A stretch of 64,000 nucleotides of DNA from an uncultured Luteimonas sp. (GCA_938008415.1 CALLKI010000077.1:1-64000), one strand, 5' to 3'; counted from the stretch's first letter, positions 8,525-18,558 are shown. Numbers and translations are program-made. The notes: generated by a model not told the origin, from the sequence alone.

Positions 8525-9139
8525 ATGGACACACAGGTCATCCCTCTTTTCACTGATCTCGCTGCGGACGCCGCCTTGACTGATCCAGACACCCCCCGGC
8601 CTGCGCCGAACGAGAACTACCTGCTGATCAACGCCTACACGACGCACCCGGAGTCGCCGTTGCTGGCCGTGACCCGGCGGATCGCGGACAGCGGCTGCAA
8701 CCTCGTCGACGCCCGGCTGTCGACGGTGGGCCGTGACGTGTCCGTCACCGCGCTCGCCACCGGCTCGTGGGACGCGGTAGCCAAGCTCGAGGCCATGCTC
8801 ACCCGGCTCGAGCGCGAGGAAGGCCTGAAGCTGGTCTGGTACCGCACCGGCCCGAAGCCGGTGCAGTCCAACCTGCTGCCCTACGTGGTGGAAGTGGTCG
8901 CCGCCGACAAGCCCGGCATCCTGTTCCAGCTCGCCGACTTCTTCGACCGCCAGGGCATCACCATCGAGAGCCTGCACTGCTCGCGCTACCGCGCGATGCA
9001 GACCGGCGCGGACATGTTCTCCGCGCAGATCACCATCGGCGTGCCGTCGAGCATGCACATCGCCGCGCTGCGCGACGACTTCCTCGAGTTCTGCGACCAC
9101 CTGAACCTCGACGCGATCATGGACCCGATGAAGTTCTGA
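8525..9139 (+). CDS. gcvR: ACT-domain regulator, GcvR-like
   Basis: A 204-residue protein with two ACT-type domains (about residues 30-105 and 115-190). The first contains NYLLINAYTTHPESPLL and the second VVAADKPGILFQLADFFDRQGI, as in the glycine-cleavage system repressor GcvR. E. coli GcvR acts by binding GcvA rather than DNA; no DNA-binding domain is visible here. The gcvR-bcp order matches other gammaproteobacteria, which supports the name. The physiological target is not shown by the window. Confidence 0.8.
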   Translation: MDTQVIPLFTDLAADAALTDPDTPRPAPNENYLLINAYTTHPESPLLAVTRRIADSGCNLVDARLSTVGRDVSVTALATGSWDAVAKLEAMLTRLEREEGLKLVWYRTGPKPVQSNLLPYVVEVVAADKPGILFQLADFFDRQGITIESLHCSRYRAMQTGADMFSAQITIGVPSSMHIAALRDDFLEFCDHLNLDAIMDPMKF

Positions 9140-9141
9140 CG

Positions 9142-9624
9142 ATGGTGCAGACCGGCAAGGCCCTCCCGAAGACCGTCCTGAAGATGCCGCTGGCGCTGTC
9201 CGGCGGCGCCACCGCCACCCTGGCCGACTACGCCGGCCGCTGGCTGGTGCTGTACTTCTACCCGAAGGACTCCACGCCCGGCTGCACCACCGAGGGCATC
9301 GAGTTCAACGCCCTGCTGCCGGAGTTCCACAGGCTCGGCGCCGACGTGCTCGGCGTCTCCCGGGACTCGGTGAAGTCGCACGACAACTTCTGCGCGAAGC
9401 ACGGCTTCCGCTTCCCCCTGGTCAGCGACACCGGGGAAGGATTGTGCAACGCCTTCGGCGTGATCGCCGAGAAGAACATGTACGGGCGCAAGGTGCTGGG
9501 CGTCGTGCGCAGCACGTTCCTCATCACGCCCGACCACCGCGTCGCCGCCGAATGGCGCGGGGTCAAGGCCGCCGGCCACGCCCGGGCCGTCCTCGACACC
9601 CTGAAGGCCACGCAAGCCCGGTGA
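9142..9624 (+). CDS. bcp: Thioredoxin-dependent peroxiredoxin, PrxQ/Bcp type
   Basis: Reduces hydrogen peroxide and organic peroxides. The 160-residue product has the peroxidatic Cys48 in STPGCTTEG. The second cysteine five residues later, found in E. coli Bcp, is absent (Ile53). Cys84 (DNFCAKHG) is instead placed like the resolving cysteine of Xylella PrxQ (Cys47/Cys83), so an atypical 2-Cys mechanism is likely. It starts 2 bases after gcvR stops, so the pair is co-transcribed. Confidence 0.93.
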   Translation: MVQTGKALPKTVLKMPLALSGGATATLADYAGRWLVLYFYPKDSTPGCTTEGIEFNALLPEFHRLGADVLGVSRDSVKSHDNFCAKHGFRFPLVSDTGEGLCNAFGVIAEKNMYGRKVLGVVRSTFLITPDHRVAAEWRGVKAAGHARAVLDTLKATQAR

Positions 9625-9721
9625 CCCCGATCCTGCCGACCGCGCTCCGCCGCCCTGCCCCGCAGGCCGCGGCGGCGCGCCCGTGCCCGTTCCCGCACCC
9701 GCCACAGAGGCCGGACCGCAG

Positions 9722-11125
9722 ATGATGACCAAAGGCAAGCGCATCTACGTCCTCGACACCAACGTGCTGATGCACGACCCGACCGCGCTGTTCCGGTTCG
9801 AGGAACACGACGTGTTCCTGCCGATGCAGGTCATCGAGGAGCTGGACAACGGCAAGAAGGGCACCTCCGAGGCCAGCCGCAACGCGCGCCAGGTCAGCCG
9901 TTTCATCAACGAGCTGATCGAGGCCCAGGGCGCCCACCGGATCGCCACGGGGCTGATGCTGGAGCGCCCGCGCTCGCTGCAGCTGCGCGGCACCGACAGC
10001 ATCGGCAGGCTGCTGTTCCAGACCTCGATGCCGAAGGAGGACCCCGCCTCGTTCGGCGCGGTCGCGCCCGACAACCGCATCCTCGGCGCGATCCTGCAGC
10101 TGCAGCGCGAGAACCCGGAGACGCCGGTGGTGTTCGTGTCCAAGGACATCAACCTGCGGATCAAGGCCGCGATTGCGGGCATCGCCTCCGAGGACTACGA
10201 GAACGACCGCGCGCTGGACGACTTCAACCTGCTCTACACCGGCGCGACCGCGCTGCCCGAGGACTTCTGGCAGCGGTACGGCAAGGACCTCAGGTCCTGG
10301 ACCGACAGGGGGCGCACCTTCTACGAGGTGTCGCTGGCCGACGACACCGTGTGGTACCCGAACCAGTACCTCTACCTGCCCGGCGACGAGGAATCGGAGT
10401 TCCGCGTGGTCCGCTTCGAGGGCGGCAAGGCCGTGCTGCAGATCGTCGACGACTACCGCAACGCGCAGCATTCGGTCTGGGGCATCACCGCGCGCAACCG
10501 CGAGCAGAACTTCGCGCTCAACGCGCTGATGGAGCCGGACGTCGACTTCGTGACCCTGCTCGGCACCGCCGGCACCGGCAAGACCCTGCTGGCGCTGGCC
10601 GCGGGCCTGGCGCAGACCATGGACCAGCAGCGCTACCGGGAGATCATCATGACCCGCGCCACGGTCAGCGTCGGCGAGGACATCGGCTTCCTGCCCGGTA
10701 CCGAGGAAGAGAAGATGACGCCGTGGATGGGCGCGCTGACCGACAACCTCGAGGTGCTCACCCACAACCAGGACGGCGGCAGCTGGGGCCGCGCCGCGAC
10801 CAACGACCTGCTGGCCAGCCGGATCAAGATCCGCTCGCTCAACTTCATGCGCGGGCGCACCTTCCTCAACCGCTGGCTGATCCTGGACGAGGCGCAGAAC
10901 CTCACGCCCAAGCAGATGAAGACCCTGATCACGCGCGCCGGACCGGGCACCAAGATCGTCTGCCTGGGCAACGTCGAGCAGATCGACACGCCGTACCTGA
11001 CCGAGACCACTTCCGGCCTGACCTACGCCGTGGACCGGTTCAAGTCCTGGGCGCACAGCGCGCACGTGACCCTGCGCCGCGGCGAGCGCTCGCGCCTGGC
11101 GGATTACGCCTCCGAGGTGCTCTGA
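9722..11125 (+). CDS. PIN-domain and PhoH-like ATPase fusion protein
   Basis: A 467-residue protein of the YlaK/PhoH2 type. The N-terminal PIN domain (about 8-150) begins YVLDTNVLMHDP and carries IEELD acidic residues expected at an RNase site. The C-terminal PhoH ATPase has Walker A GTAGTGKT near residue 282, and Walker B LILDEAQN followed by LTPKQMKTLITR. PhoH2 proteins are described as RNA helicase/RNases; the cellular target is unknown. The start at 9722 (ATGATG) is preferred over an in-frame GTG at 9683 because conserved sequence begins there. Confidence 0.9.
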   Translation: MMTKGKRIYVLDTNVLMHDPTALFRFEEHDVFLPMQVIEELDNGKKGTSEASRNARQVSRFINELIEAQGAHRIATGLMLERPRSLQLRGTDSIGRLLFQTSMPKEDPASFGAVAPDNRILGAILQLQRENPETPVVFVSKDINLRIKAAIAGIASEDYENDRALDDFNLLYTGATALPEDFWQRYGKDLRSWTDRGRTFYEVSLADDTVWYPNQYLYLPGDEESEFRVVRFEGGKAVLQIVDDYRNAQHSVWGITARNREQNFALNALMEPDVDFVTLLGTAGTGKTLLALAAGLAQTMDQQRYREIIMTRATVSVGEDIGFLPGTEEEKMTPWMGALTDNLEVLTHNQDGGSWGRAATNDLLASRIKIRSLNFMRGRTFLNRWLILDEAQNLTPKQMKTLITRAGPGTKIVCLGNVEQIDTPYLTETTSGLTYAVDRFKSWAHSAHVTLRRGERSRLADYASEVL

Positions 11126-11210
11126 CCGGGGAAGGCCCGGCCGCCAGCCGGCCCGGGCCGGGTCCGGGCGCCATGTTGATGTTTAAAGCATCATGATGGC
11201 AGCACAGAAC

Positions 11211-11240
11211 TTGCCTTCATCGATTTGAAGCTTGCATACT
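11211..11240 (+). promoter_or_regulatory. Promoter for the XRE-SulP pair
   Basis: TTGCCT (11211-11216), an 18-base spacer and CATACT (11235-11240) preceded by TG form a good sigma-70 promoter in a locally AT-richer patch. Transcription would begin near 11247, inside the inverted repeat that follows. A second imperfect dyad, centred on GATGTTTAAAGCATC, lies upstream at 11172-11195 and could be an operator or the end of the phoH-like gene's transcript. Confidence 0.6.
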
Positions 11241-11274
11241 GGAAGTCCTGCCAGAAGTTTCCCTGCGGACTTCC
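11241..11274. repeat. 8-bp inverted repeat abutting the XRE start codon
   Basis: GGAAGTCC (11241-11248) and GGACTTCC (11267-11274) form a perfect 8-bp inverted repeat with an 18-base spacer, ending at the base before the ATG at 11275. It spans the likely transcription start. It could be the operator for the encoded XRE protein, or a hairpin controlling translation. Confidence 0.7.
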
Positions 11275-11526
11275 ATGATCACCGCTGCGCAAATGCGCGC
11301 CGCCCGCGCCCTGCTCGGCATCGACCAGCGCCGCCTGGCCGAACTGGCCGGCGTTTCCCTGCCCACGATCCAGCGCATGGAGGCCAGCGACGGCACCGTG
11401 CGCGGCGTGGTCGGCACCCTGACCAAGGTGGTCGAGGCGCTCGAGGCCGCCGGCGTGGAACTGATCGGGCCCGACCAGCCCAGCACCGGCCGCGGCCGCG
11501 GCGTCCGCCTGAAGGAGGCCCGCTGA
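11275..11526 (+). CDS. XRE-family helix-turn-helix regulator
   Basis: An 83-residue Cro/C1-type DNA-binding protein with nothing beyond the HTH domain. Residues about 5-60 form the five-helix fold: AAQMRAARALLGIDQRRLAELAG, then recognition helix SLPTIQRMEAS. A short C-terminal VEALEAAGVELI segment resembles the tail of small regulators that govern adjacent transporters. The stop is 2 bases before the SulP start, so the two are almost surely co-transcribed, and the inverted repeat at its start codon suggests autoregulation. The ligand, if any, is unknown. Confidence 0.88.
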   Translation: MITAAQMRAARALLGIDQRRLAELAGVSLPTIQRMEASDGTVRGVVGTLTKVVEALEAAGVELIGPDQPSTGRGRGVRLKEAR

Positions 11527-11528
11527 AC

Positions 11529-13247
11529 ATGGCCGGCTTCGGCTTCGACCGCCGCCAGTACCTGCGCATGTACGAGCCCAAGCTGGTCACGGTGCTGCGC
11601 GAGGGCTACACGTGGCGGACCTTCAAGGCCGACGCCATCGCCGGCCTGACCGTGGCCATCGTCGCCCTGCCGCTGGCGATGGCGCTGGCGATCGCCTCCG
11701 GCACCACGCCGGAAAAGGGCCTGCACACGGCGATCGTCGCCGGCTTCCTGATCTCCGCGTTCGGCGGCTCGCGGGTGCAGATCGGCGGCCCGACCGCGGC
11801 CTTCATCCCGGTGGTGTTCTCGGTCATCCACCAGTTCGGCTACGGCGGGCTGATCCTGTGCACCCTGCTGGCCGGGTTGATGCTGGTCACCGCCGCCCTG
11901 CTCCGCCTCGGCACGCTGATGAAGTACATGCCGCAGCCGGTGATCACCGGCTTCACCGCCGGCATCGCTGTCAGCATCGTGTCCTCGCAGGTGAAGGACG
12001 CGCTCGGCCTGCGGATGGACCAGGTGCCGGCGGAGTTCTTCGAACGCTGGGCCGCGTACGGCCGCCACCTCGCCACCACCCAGCCTGCTGCGGTGGCGCT
12101 GACCGTGATCGGGCTCGCCGTAATCATCGTGCTGCGCAGGTGGAAGCCGAACTGGCCCGGGTTCCTGATCGCGCTGGCGGTGTGCACGCTGGCCTGCACA
12201 GCGCTTACGCTGCCGGCCGAGACCATTGGCACGCGCTTCGGCGACCTGCCCTCCGCACTGCCGGTGTTCGATTTCCCGGAGATCCCGTTCGAGCGCACCT
12301 TCGAGCTGTTCCCGAGCGCGTTCACCATCGCCTTCCTCGCCGGCGTCGAATCGCTGCTGTCGGCGGTGGTCGCCGACGGCATGACCGGCGGCCGCCACCG
12401 CTCCAACGGCGAGCTGATGGCGCAGGGCATCGCCAACGTCGGCTCGGCCCTGTTCGGCGGCCTGCCCGCCACCGGTGCGATCGCGCGCACCGCCACCAAC
12501 ATCCGTTCCGGCGGGCGCACGCCCGTGGCCGGGATGCTGCACGCGGTGTACCTGCTGCTGTTCATGCTGCTGCTGGCGCCGCTGATGCGCTACGTGCCGC
12601 TGGCCGCGCTGTCGGCCGTGCTGCTGGTGGTGGCCTGGAACATGAGCGAGATCGAGAACTTCCGCAACACGATGTCGGCGCCCTGGGGCGACCGCCTGGT
12701 GCTGCTGCTGACCTTCTTCCTCACCGTGTTCCTCGACCTGACCGTGGCCATCGAGGCCGGCGTCGTGCTCGCCGCGCTGGTGTTCATGTTCCGCATGGCC
12801 GAGGCGGTGGAGGTCAGCTCCGGCGTGCGCATGATCGACGACGACCTGCAGCAGGACGACCCCGCGCGCCAGGCCGACCTCGAGCAGCGCGCGAAGCTGC
12901 CGAAGGGCGTGGAGGCCTACCAGATCGGCGGGCCGCTGTTCTTCGGCGCGGCCAACCGCCTGGACAGCCTGCTCGACCAGTTCTTCGAGCCGCCGAAGGT
13001 GCTGATCCTGCGCATGCGCCTGGTGCCGGTGATCGACGCCAGCGGCGTGCACGCGCTGAAGAAGCTGGCCGGGCGCTGCCACCGCAAGGGCATCGTGCTG
13101 ATCATCTCCGGCCTGCAGGAGCAGCCCAACCGGGTGATCGCGCAGATGCGGCTGGACGAGCATCCCGGCCAGTTGCACTTCGCCTCCAACTTCGACCGCG
13201 CGGTGAAGCTGGCCGAGTCCATCCTGCGCCAGCAGCGCGGCGACTGA
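11529..13247 (+). CDS. SulP-family anion transporter with STAS domain
   Basis: A 572-residue inner-membrane protein. About 12-14 hydrophobic segments span residues 35-420, with the SulP signature region GLTVAIVALPLAMALAIASG near the N-terminus and IGGPTAAF further on. A C-terminal STAS domain (about 450-565) contains the IDASGVHALKKL strand-helix. SulP proteins carry sulfate, bicarbonate or dicarboxylates; the sequence alone does not decide. The start at 11529 follows the XRE gene directly; a much longer open frame upstream overlaps that gene and is rejected. Confidence 0.9.
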   Translation: MAGFGFDRRQYLRMYEPKLVTVLREGYTWRTFKADAIAGLTVAIVALPLAMALAIASGTTPEKGLHTAIVAGFLISAFGGSRVQIGGPTAAFIPVVFSVIHQFGYGGLILCTLLAGLMLVTAALLRLGTLMKYMPQPVITGFTAGIAVSIVSSQVKDALGLRMDQVPAEFFERWAAYGRHLATTQPAAVALTVIGLAVIIVLRRWKPNWPGFLIALAVCTLACTALTLPAETIGTRFGDLPSALPVFDFPEIPFERTFELFPSAFTIAFLAGVESLLSAVVADGMTGGRHRSNGELMAQGIANVGSALFGGLPATGAIARTATNIRSGGRTPVAGMLHAVYLLLFMLLLAPLMRYVPLAALSAVLLVVAWNMSEIENFRNTMSAPWGDRLVLLLTFFLTVFLDLTVAIEAGVVLAALVFMFRMAEAVEVSSGVRMIDDDLQQDDPARQADLEQRAKLPKGVEAYQIGGPLFFGAANRLDSLLDQFFEPPKVLILRMRLVPVIDASGVHALKKLAGRCHRKGIVLIISGLQEQPNRVIAQMRLDEHPGQLHFASNFDRAVKLAESILRQQRGD

Positions 13248-13278
13248 TCGCGCCGCGGCCTTGCGGCACAATGGCGGC

Positions 13279-14084
<806 letters not shown>

Positions 14085-14088
<4 letters not shown>

Positions 14089-14927
14089 GCGTGCAGGCCC
14101 GCGAAATCGCGGTGGAGTCGGCCGACGGCCACCGCTGGACCCTCCTGGCCCGCATCCCCGACGGCGCGAAGCGCAGCCTGCTGTGGCTGCCGGCGCTGGG
14201 CATCGCCGCCCGGCATTACGTCCCGTTCGCGGAAGCGCTGGCGGCCCGCGGCGTCGCCGTGTTCGTGCACGAATGGCGCGGCAATGGCTCCAGCTCGCTG
14301 CGCGCGGCGCGCCACTGTGACTGGGGCTACCGGGAACTGCTGGAACTGGACATCCCGGCCAGCCGCGCGGCCATCGAGGCGGAACTGCCGGGCCTGGCGC
14401 GTGCCATCGGCGGGCACAGCCTGGGCGGGCAACTGGCCTGCTGCCAGCTCGCGCTGGCGCCGGGCACCGCCGGCGAGGCCTGGCTGGCCGGCAGCGGCGC
14501 GCCGTACTGGCGTGCCTTCCCCTACCCGCACCGGCTGTGGCTGCCGCTGGCCTACCGCTTCCTGCCGTGGCTGGCGGAGCGCAAGGGCTACCTGCCCGGG
14601 CGCGCGATCGGCTTCGGCGGCAACGAAGCGCGCGGCCTGATCCGCGACTGGGCGCGCACCGCCATCAGCGGCCGCTATGCCGCGGAAGGCGTCGCCACCG
14701 ACATCGAGGCCGCCTTCACCGGGGTGCGCGCACGGCTGCGGGCGGCGGTATTCGCCGCGGACTGGCTGGCGCCGGAGTCGTCCGCGCGGTTCCTGCTGTC
14801 GAAGATGCCGGGCGAGGCGGAAATCACCGTGTTCGACGCCGGCCGGCTCGGTGCGCCGGCCGACCACTACGCCTGGATGAAGCACCCCGAGGCGGTGGCC
14901 GCCTGGTTCGCGGGCCGGATGGCCTGA
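14085..14927 (+). CDS. Alpha/beta hydrolase
   Basis: A 280-residue soluble hydrolase. The nucleophile elbow is GGHSLGGQL (Ser about residue 110), preceded by the oxyanion-region strand LLWLPALGIAARHY and followed by a late DHYAWM segment that supplies the catalytic His. It resembles predicted alpha/beta hydrolases often annotated as serine aminopeptidase S33-like. Translation is coupled to thiD by ATGA overlap. The substrate is unknown, and nothing in the sequence ties it to thiamine. Confidence 0.8.
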
Positions 14928-14945
14928 ACGCCGCCCGGCCGGCGG

Positions 14946-15956
14946 TTACGCGTATCCGTCGGGGTTCATCGACTGCCAGCGCCAGGCGTCGCGGCACATC
15001 GCGTCCACGTCCAGCTCGGCACGCCAGCCGAGCAGCCGGTGCGCCAGCGAGGGATCGGCCCAGACCGCGGCCACGTCCCCGGGCCGGCGGGCGACGATCT
15101 CGTAGGGGATCTTCCGGCCGGAGGCACGCTCGAACGCGTGCACCAGCTCCAGCACGCTCACCCCGCGCCCGGTGCCGAGGTTGACGGTGAAGCCGCGGCC
15201 CTCGCGCTCCAGCGCGTCCAGCGCGTCCGCGTGCGCCCGCGCCAGGTCCATGACGTGGATGTAGTCGCGCACGCCGGTGCCGTCCGGGGTCGGCCAGTCG
15301 CCGCCGAAGACATTGAGCTTCCCGCGGCGGCCCACCGCCACCTGGCAGATGTAGGGCATGAGGTTGTTGGGAATGCCGGCGGGGTCCTCGCCGATCAGAC
15401 CGGACTCGTGCGCTCCGACCGGGTTGAAGTAGCGCAGGACCGCGGCCCGGAACGAGGGATCCGAGGCGCACAGGTCCGCGATCAGCTGCTCCATCACCAG
15501 CTTGCTGCGCCCGTACGGGTTGGTCGCGCCCAGCGGCGCGTCCTCGCGCACCGGCACCTGCGCCGGGTCGCCGTACACGGTGGCAGACGAGCTGAACACC
15601 AGCCGCTTCACCCCGGCCGCCTGCATGCCCTGCAGCAGGTGGATGGTGCCGGTGATGTTGTTGTGGAAGTAGTCCAGCGGCTTCTCGCAGGACTCGCCCA
15701 CCGCCTTGAGCGCCGCGAAGTGGACCACGGCGTCGAACCCGCCGTCCGCCAGCAGGGCCAGGGTCGCGTCGCGGTCGCGCAGGTCCACCTGCCGGAACGC
15801 CGGAGGCCGGCCGGTGATCCGCGCAAGGCGCTCGAGCACGCGCGGGGAGCTGTTGCTGAAGTTGTCGGCCAGGACCAGGTCGTGGCCGCGTCCGGCCAGC
15901 ACGACGCAGGTATGGCTGCCGATGTATCCGGTGCCGCCGGTGACCAGGATCCGCAT
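14946..15956 (-). CDS. galE: UDP-glucose 4-epimerase
   Basis: Interconverts UDP-glucose and UDP-galactose, supplying galactose units to the polymer locus that begins next to it. The 336-residue extended SDR has GGTGYIGSH at the N-terminus, SSSATVYGD, the catalytic YGRSK, RYFNPVGAHESG and IPNNLMPYICQVA, the GalE signature. The start at 15956 fits the family; the longer upstream frame is not needed. A possible -10 GATAAT lies on the minus strand at 15987-15992. It is divergent from the 6-dehydrogenase gene across 199 bases. Confidence 0.95.
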   Translation of the reverse strand: MRILVTGGTGYIGSHTCVVLAGRGHDLVLADNFSNSSPRVLERLARITGRPPAFRQVDLRDRDATLALLADGGFDAVVHFAALKAVGESCEKPLDYFHNNITGTIHLLQGMQAAGVKRLVFSSSATVYGDPAQVPVREDAPLGATNPYGRSKLVMEQLIADLCASDPSFRAAVLRYFNPVGAHESGLIGEDPAGIPNNLMPYICQVAVGRRGKLNVFGGDWPTPDGTGVRDYIHVMDLARAHADALDALEREGRGFTVNLGTGRGVSVLELVHAFERASGRKIPYEIVARRPGDVAAVWADPSLAHRLLGWRAELDVDAMCRDAWRWQSMNPDGYA

Positions 15957-16155
15957 GCGTCCTTTGCCTCGGGTTCGGGGAAGATGATTATCCAATACGG
16001 CCTGGCGCCGGCATTTCGGCCTGCCTCCGCCCGCGTGGCCTGTGCCGGCCGCGGTTGACGTTGTGATCGGGCACGTGCGGGTTCCGCTGGCGTCCGCCCG
16101 GGGACCCGCCCCTGCTCCGATAGACTTCCGACCAGAACAGAGCGAGACCACACGG

Positions 16156-17445
16156 ATGAGCCTTCCCCTGCCCGACAGGAACGACATTCGCATTGCCGTC
16201 ATCGGACTGGGCTACGTGGGCCTGCCCCTCGCGGCCGCCTTCGGCCGCAGGTACCCGACCGTGGGGTTCGACATCAACCCCGACCGCATCGCCGAGCTGC
16301 GCAGGCACCACGACCACACTCTTGAGCTGTCGGAGGAGGAACTGAAGGCCGCGCACCTGCTCGAATGCACCGACGACGCCTCGCGGCTGTCGCGTTGCAA
16401 CGTGTTCATCGTCACCGTCCCGACCCCGATCGACGATTTCAAGCGCCCCGACCTGCGGCCACTGGAGTCGGCCAGCCGCACCGTCGGCCGCGCCATCTCC
16501 CGTGGCGCCGTGGTGGTGTTCGAGTCCACGGTCTATCCCGGCACGACCGAGGAGGTCTGCGTGCCGGTCATCGAGCGCGAGTCCGGGCTGGTCTTCAACC
16601 GCGACTTCGGCGCCGGCTACAGCCCGGAGCGGATCAACCCGGGCGACCGGGAACACCGGCTCGAGACCATCCTCAAGGTCACCTCCGGCTCGACTCCCGA
16701 GGTGGCGGACTTCGTGGACGCCCTGTACGCCAGCATCATCCCGGCCGGCACCCACAAGGCCTCGAGCATCCGCGTGGCCGAGGCGGCCAAGGTGATCGAG
16801 AACACCCAGCGCGACGTCAACATCGCGCTGATCAACGAGCTGGCGCTGATCTTCGAGCGCCTGGGCATCGACACCTACGAGGTGCTGGAGGCAGCAGGCA
16901 CCAAGTGGAACTTCCTGCCGTTCAGGCCTGGACTCGTGGGCGGCCACTGCATCGGCGTCGACCCCTACTACCTGACCCACAAGGCCCAGCAGATCGGCTA
17001 CCACCCCGAGGTCATCCTCGCCGGGCGCCGGATCAACGACAGCATGGGCTCGCACGTCGCCCAGCGCGTGGTCAAGCTGATGCAGCAGCGCGGCATCCAG
17101 ACGGCAGGCTCGAAGGTGCTGCTGATGGGGCTGACCTTCAAGGAGAACTGCCCCGACCTGCGCAATACCCGCGTGGTGGACATCATCGCCGAGCTGCGCA
17201 CCTACAACGTCGGGGTGGACGTGCACGATCCCTGGGTCGCGCCGGAGGAGGCCAGGCGCGAATACGGCATCGAACTGGTCGACCGGCCCGCGCCAGGCAC
17301 CTATGACGCGGTGATCGTGGCGGTCGCGCACCGTCAGTTCGCCGAACTCGGGGCCGGGGGCGTGCGCGCCCTGTGCAAGCCCAACGCCGTGGTGTTCGAC
17401 GTCAAGCGCGTCCTGCCGCGGGACGCCGTCGACGGGACCCTCTGA
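16156..17445 (+). CDS. Nucleotide-sugar 6-dehydrogenase, TviB/WbpO type
   Basis: Oxidises C6 of a UDP-sugar (UDP-GlcNAc, UDP-GalNAc or UDP-Glc) to the uronate in two NAD-dependent steps. The 429-residue product has the Rossmann motif IGLGYVGLPLA, TVPTPID, FESTVYPGTTEE, and the catalytic Cys265 in GGHCIGVDPYYL. GTKWNFLPFRPG and the overall layout favour the TviB/WbpO group over plain UDP-glucose dehydrogenase. The start at 16156 gives the best family alignment. It opens the precursor section of the polysaccharide locus and is 17 bases before the epimerase gene. Confidence 0.9.
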   Translation: MSLPLPDRNDIRIAVIGLGYVGLPLAAAFGRRYPTVGFDINPDRIAELRRHHDHTLELSEEELKAAHLLECTDDASRLSRCNVFIVTVPTPIDDFKRPDLRPLESASRTVGRAISRGAVVVFESTVYPGTTEEVCVPVIERESGLVFNRDFGAGYSPERINPGDREHRLETILKVTSGSTPEVADFVDALYASIIPAGTHKASSIRVAEAAKVIENTQRDVNIALINELALIFERLGIDTYEVLEAAGTKWNFLPFRPGLVGGHCIGVDPYYLTHKAQQIGYHPEVILAGRRINDSMGSHVAQRVVKLMQQRGIQTAGSKVLLMGLTFKENCPDLRNTRVVDIIAELRTYNVGVDVHDPWVAPEEARREYGIELVDRPAPGTYDAVIVAVAHRQFAELGAGGVRALCKPNAVVFDVKRVLPRDAVDGTL

Positions 17446-17462
17446 CCTCACGGGTGACCGCC

Positions 17463-18470
17463 ATGCGCATCCTCGTCACCGGCGCCGCCGGCTTCATCGG
17501 TTCCCACCTCGCCCACCGCCTGCTCGACCGCGGCGACGAGGTGCTGGGCTACGACAACCTCAACGACTACTACGACCCCTCGCTGAAGCAGGCACGCCTC
17601 GACCGGCTGCTGGCCAGGCCCGGCTTCACGTTCATGCGCGCCCCGCTGGAGGACCGGGACGCCGTCTCCCGCGCCTTCGCCGAATTCCGGCCGCAGCGGG
17701 TGGTCAACCTCGCCGCCCAGGCCGGGGTGCGCTACTCGCTGGAGAACCCGTACGCCTACATCGACAGCAACATCGTCGGCTTCATCAACATCCTCGAAGC
17801 CTGCCGCCACGGCGGCGTCGAGCACCTGGTCTACGCCTCGTCCAGCTCGGTCTACGGCGCCAACCGCAAGCTGCCGTTCGCGGTCGAGGACAGCGTGGAC
17901 CACCCGGTCAGCCTGTACGCGGCGACCAAGAAGGCCAACGAGCTGATGGCGCACACCTACAGCCACCTGTTCGGCCTGCCGACCACCGGCCTGCGCTTCT
18001 TCACCGTCTACGGCCCGTGGGGTCGCCCGGACATGGCCCTGTTCCTGTTCACCAGGAACATCCTCGAGGGCAGGCCCATCGACGTGTTCAACCACGGCCG
18101 CCACACCCGCGACTTCACCTACATCGACGACATCGTCGAGGGCGTGGTGCGCACGCTGGACCGCGTGCCCGGCCCGGACCCGGACTACGACCCGCTGCAT
18201 CCGAATCCGGGCTCGTCCAGCGCCCCGTGGCGGGTCTACAACATCGGCAACCACCAGCCGGTGCAGCTGCTGCGCTACATCGAGGTGCTGGAGGACTGCC
18301 TGGGCCGCAAGGCCGAGAAGCGTCTGCTGCCGATGCAGCCGGGCGACGTGCCCGACACCGAGGCCGACGTCGAGGCCCTGCGCCGCGACACCGGCTACTC
18401 GCCCTCGACCCCGATCGAGGTCGGCATCCGCAACTTCGTCGACTGGTACCGGTCGTTCTACGGGACCTGA
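17463..18470 (+). CDS. NAD-dependent epimerase, UDP-glucuronate 4-epimerase-like
   Basis: A 335-residue extended SDR with GAAGFIGSHLA, LAAQAGVRYSLENP, SSSSVYGANRKLPF, the catalytic YAATK and RFFTVYGPWGRPDMA. The last motif and the DYYDPSLKQARL segment near residue 40 are typical of UDP-glucuronate 4-epimerases of capsule clusters. With the dehydrogenase upstream it forms a TviB-TviC-like pair, so the polymer probably contains a uronic acid. The exact sugar (acetamido or not) is unproven. Confidence 0.88.
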   Translation: MRILVTGAAGFIGSHLAHRLLDRGDEVLGYDNLNDYYDPSLKQARLDRLLARPGFTFMRAPLEDRDAVSRAFAEFRPQRVVNLAAQAGVRYSLENPYAYIDSNIVGFINILEACRHGGVEHLVYASSSSVYGANRKLPFAVEDSVDHPVSLYAATKKANELMAHTYSHLFGLPTTGLRFFTVYGPWGRPDMALFLFTRNILEGRPIDVFNHGRHTRDFTYIDDIVEGVVRTLDRVPGPDPDYDPLHPNPGSSSAPWRVYNIGNHQPVQLLRYIEVLEDCLGRKAEKRLLPMQPGDVPDTEADVEALRRDTGYSPSTPIEVGIRNFVDWYRSFYGT

Positions 18471-18508
18471 ACGCGCGGGGGCACAGGCGCGCCGGCTGGC
18501 CGCCGCCT

Positions 18509-18550
18509 CCCCGGTTTTCCGTTTCCCAAAGCACGGAAAGCAAACCGGGG
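18509..18550. repeat. Nested inverted repeat before the export operon
   Basis: CCCCGGTTT (18509-18517) pairs with AAACCGGGG (18542-18550), and inside it TTCCGT (18517-18522) can pair with ACGGAA (18533-18538). The structure ends 8 bases before the start at 18559, where the ribosome must bind. It has no T-run, so it may be a leader hairpin that controls expression of the polysaccharide operon. Confidence 0.65.
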
Positions 18551-18558
18551 ATGAACAC

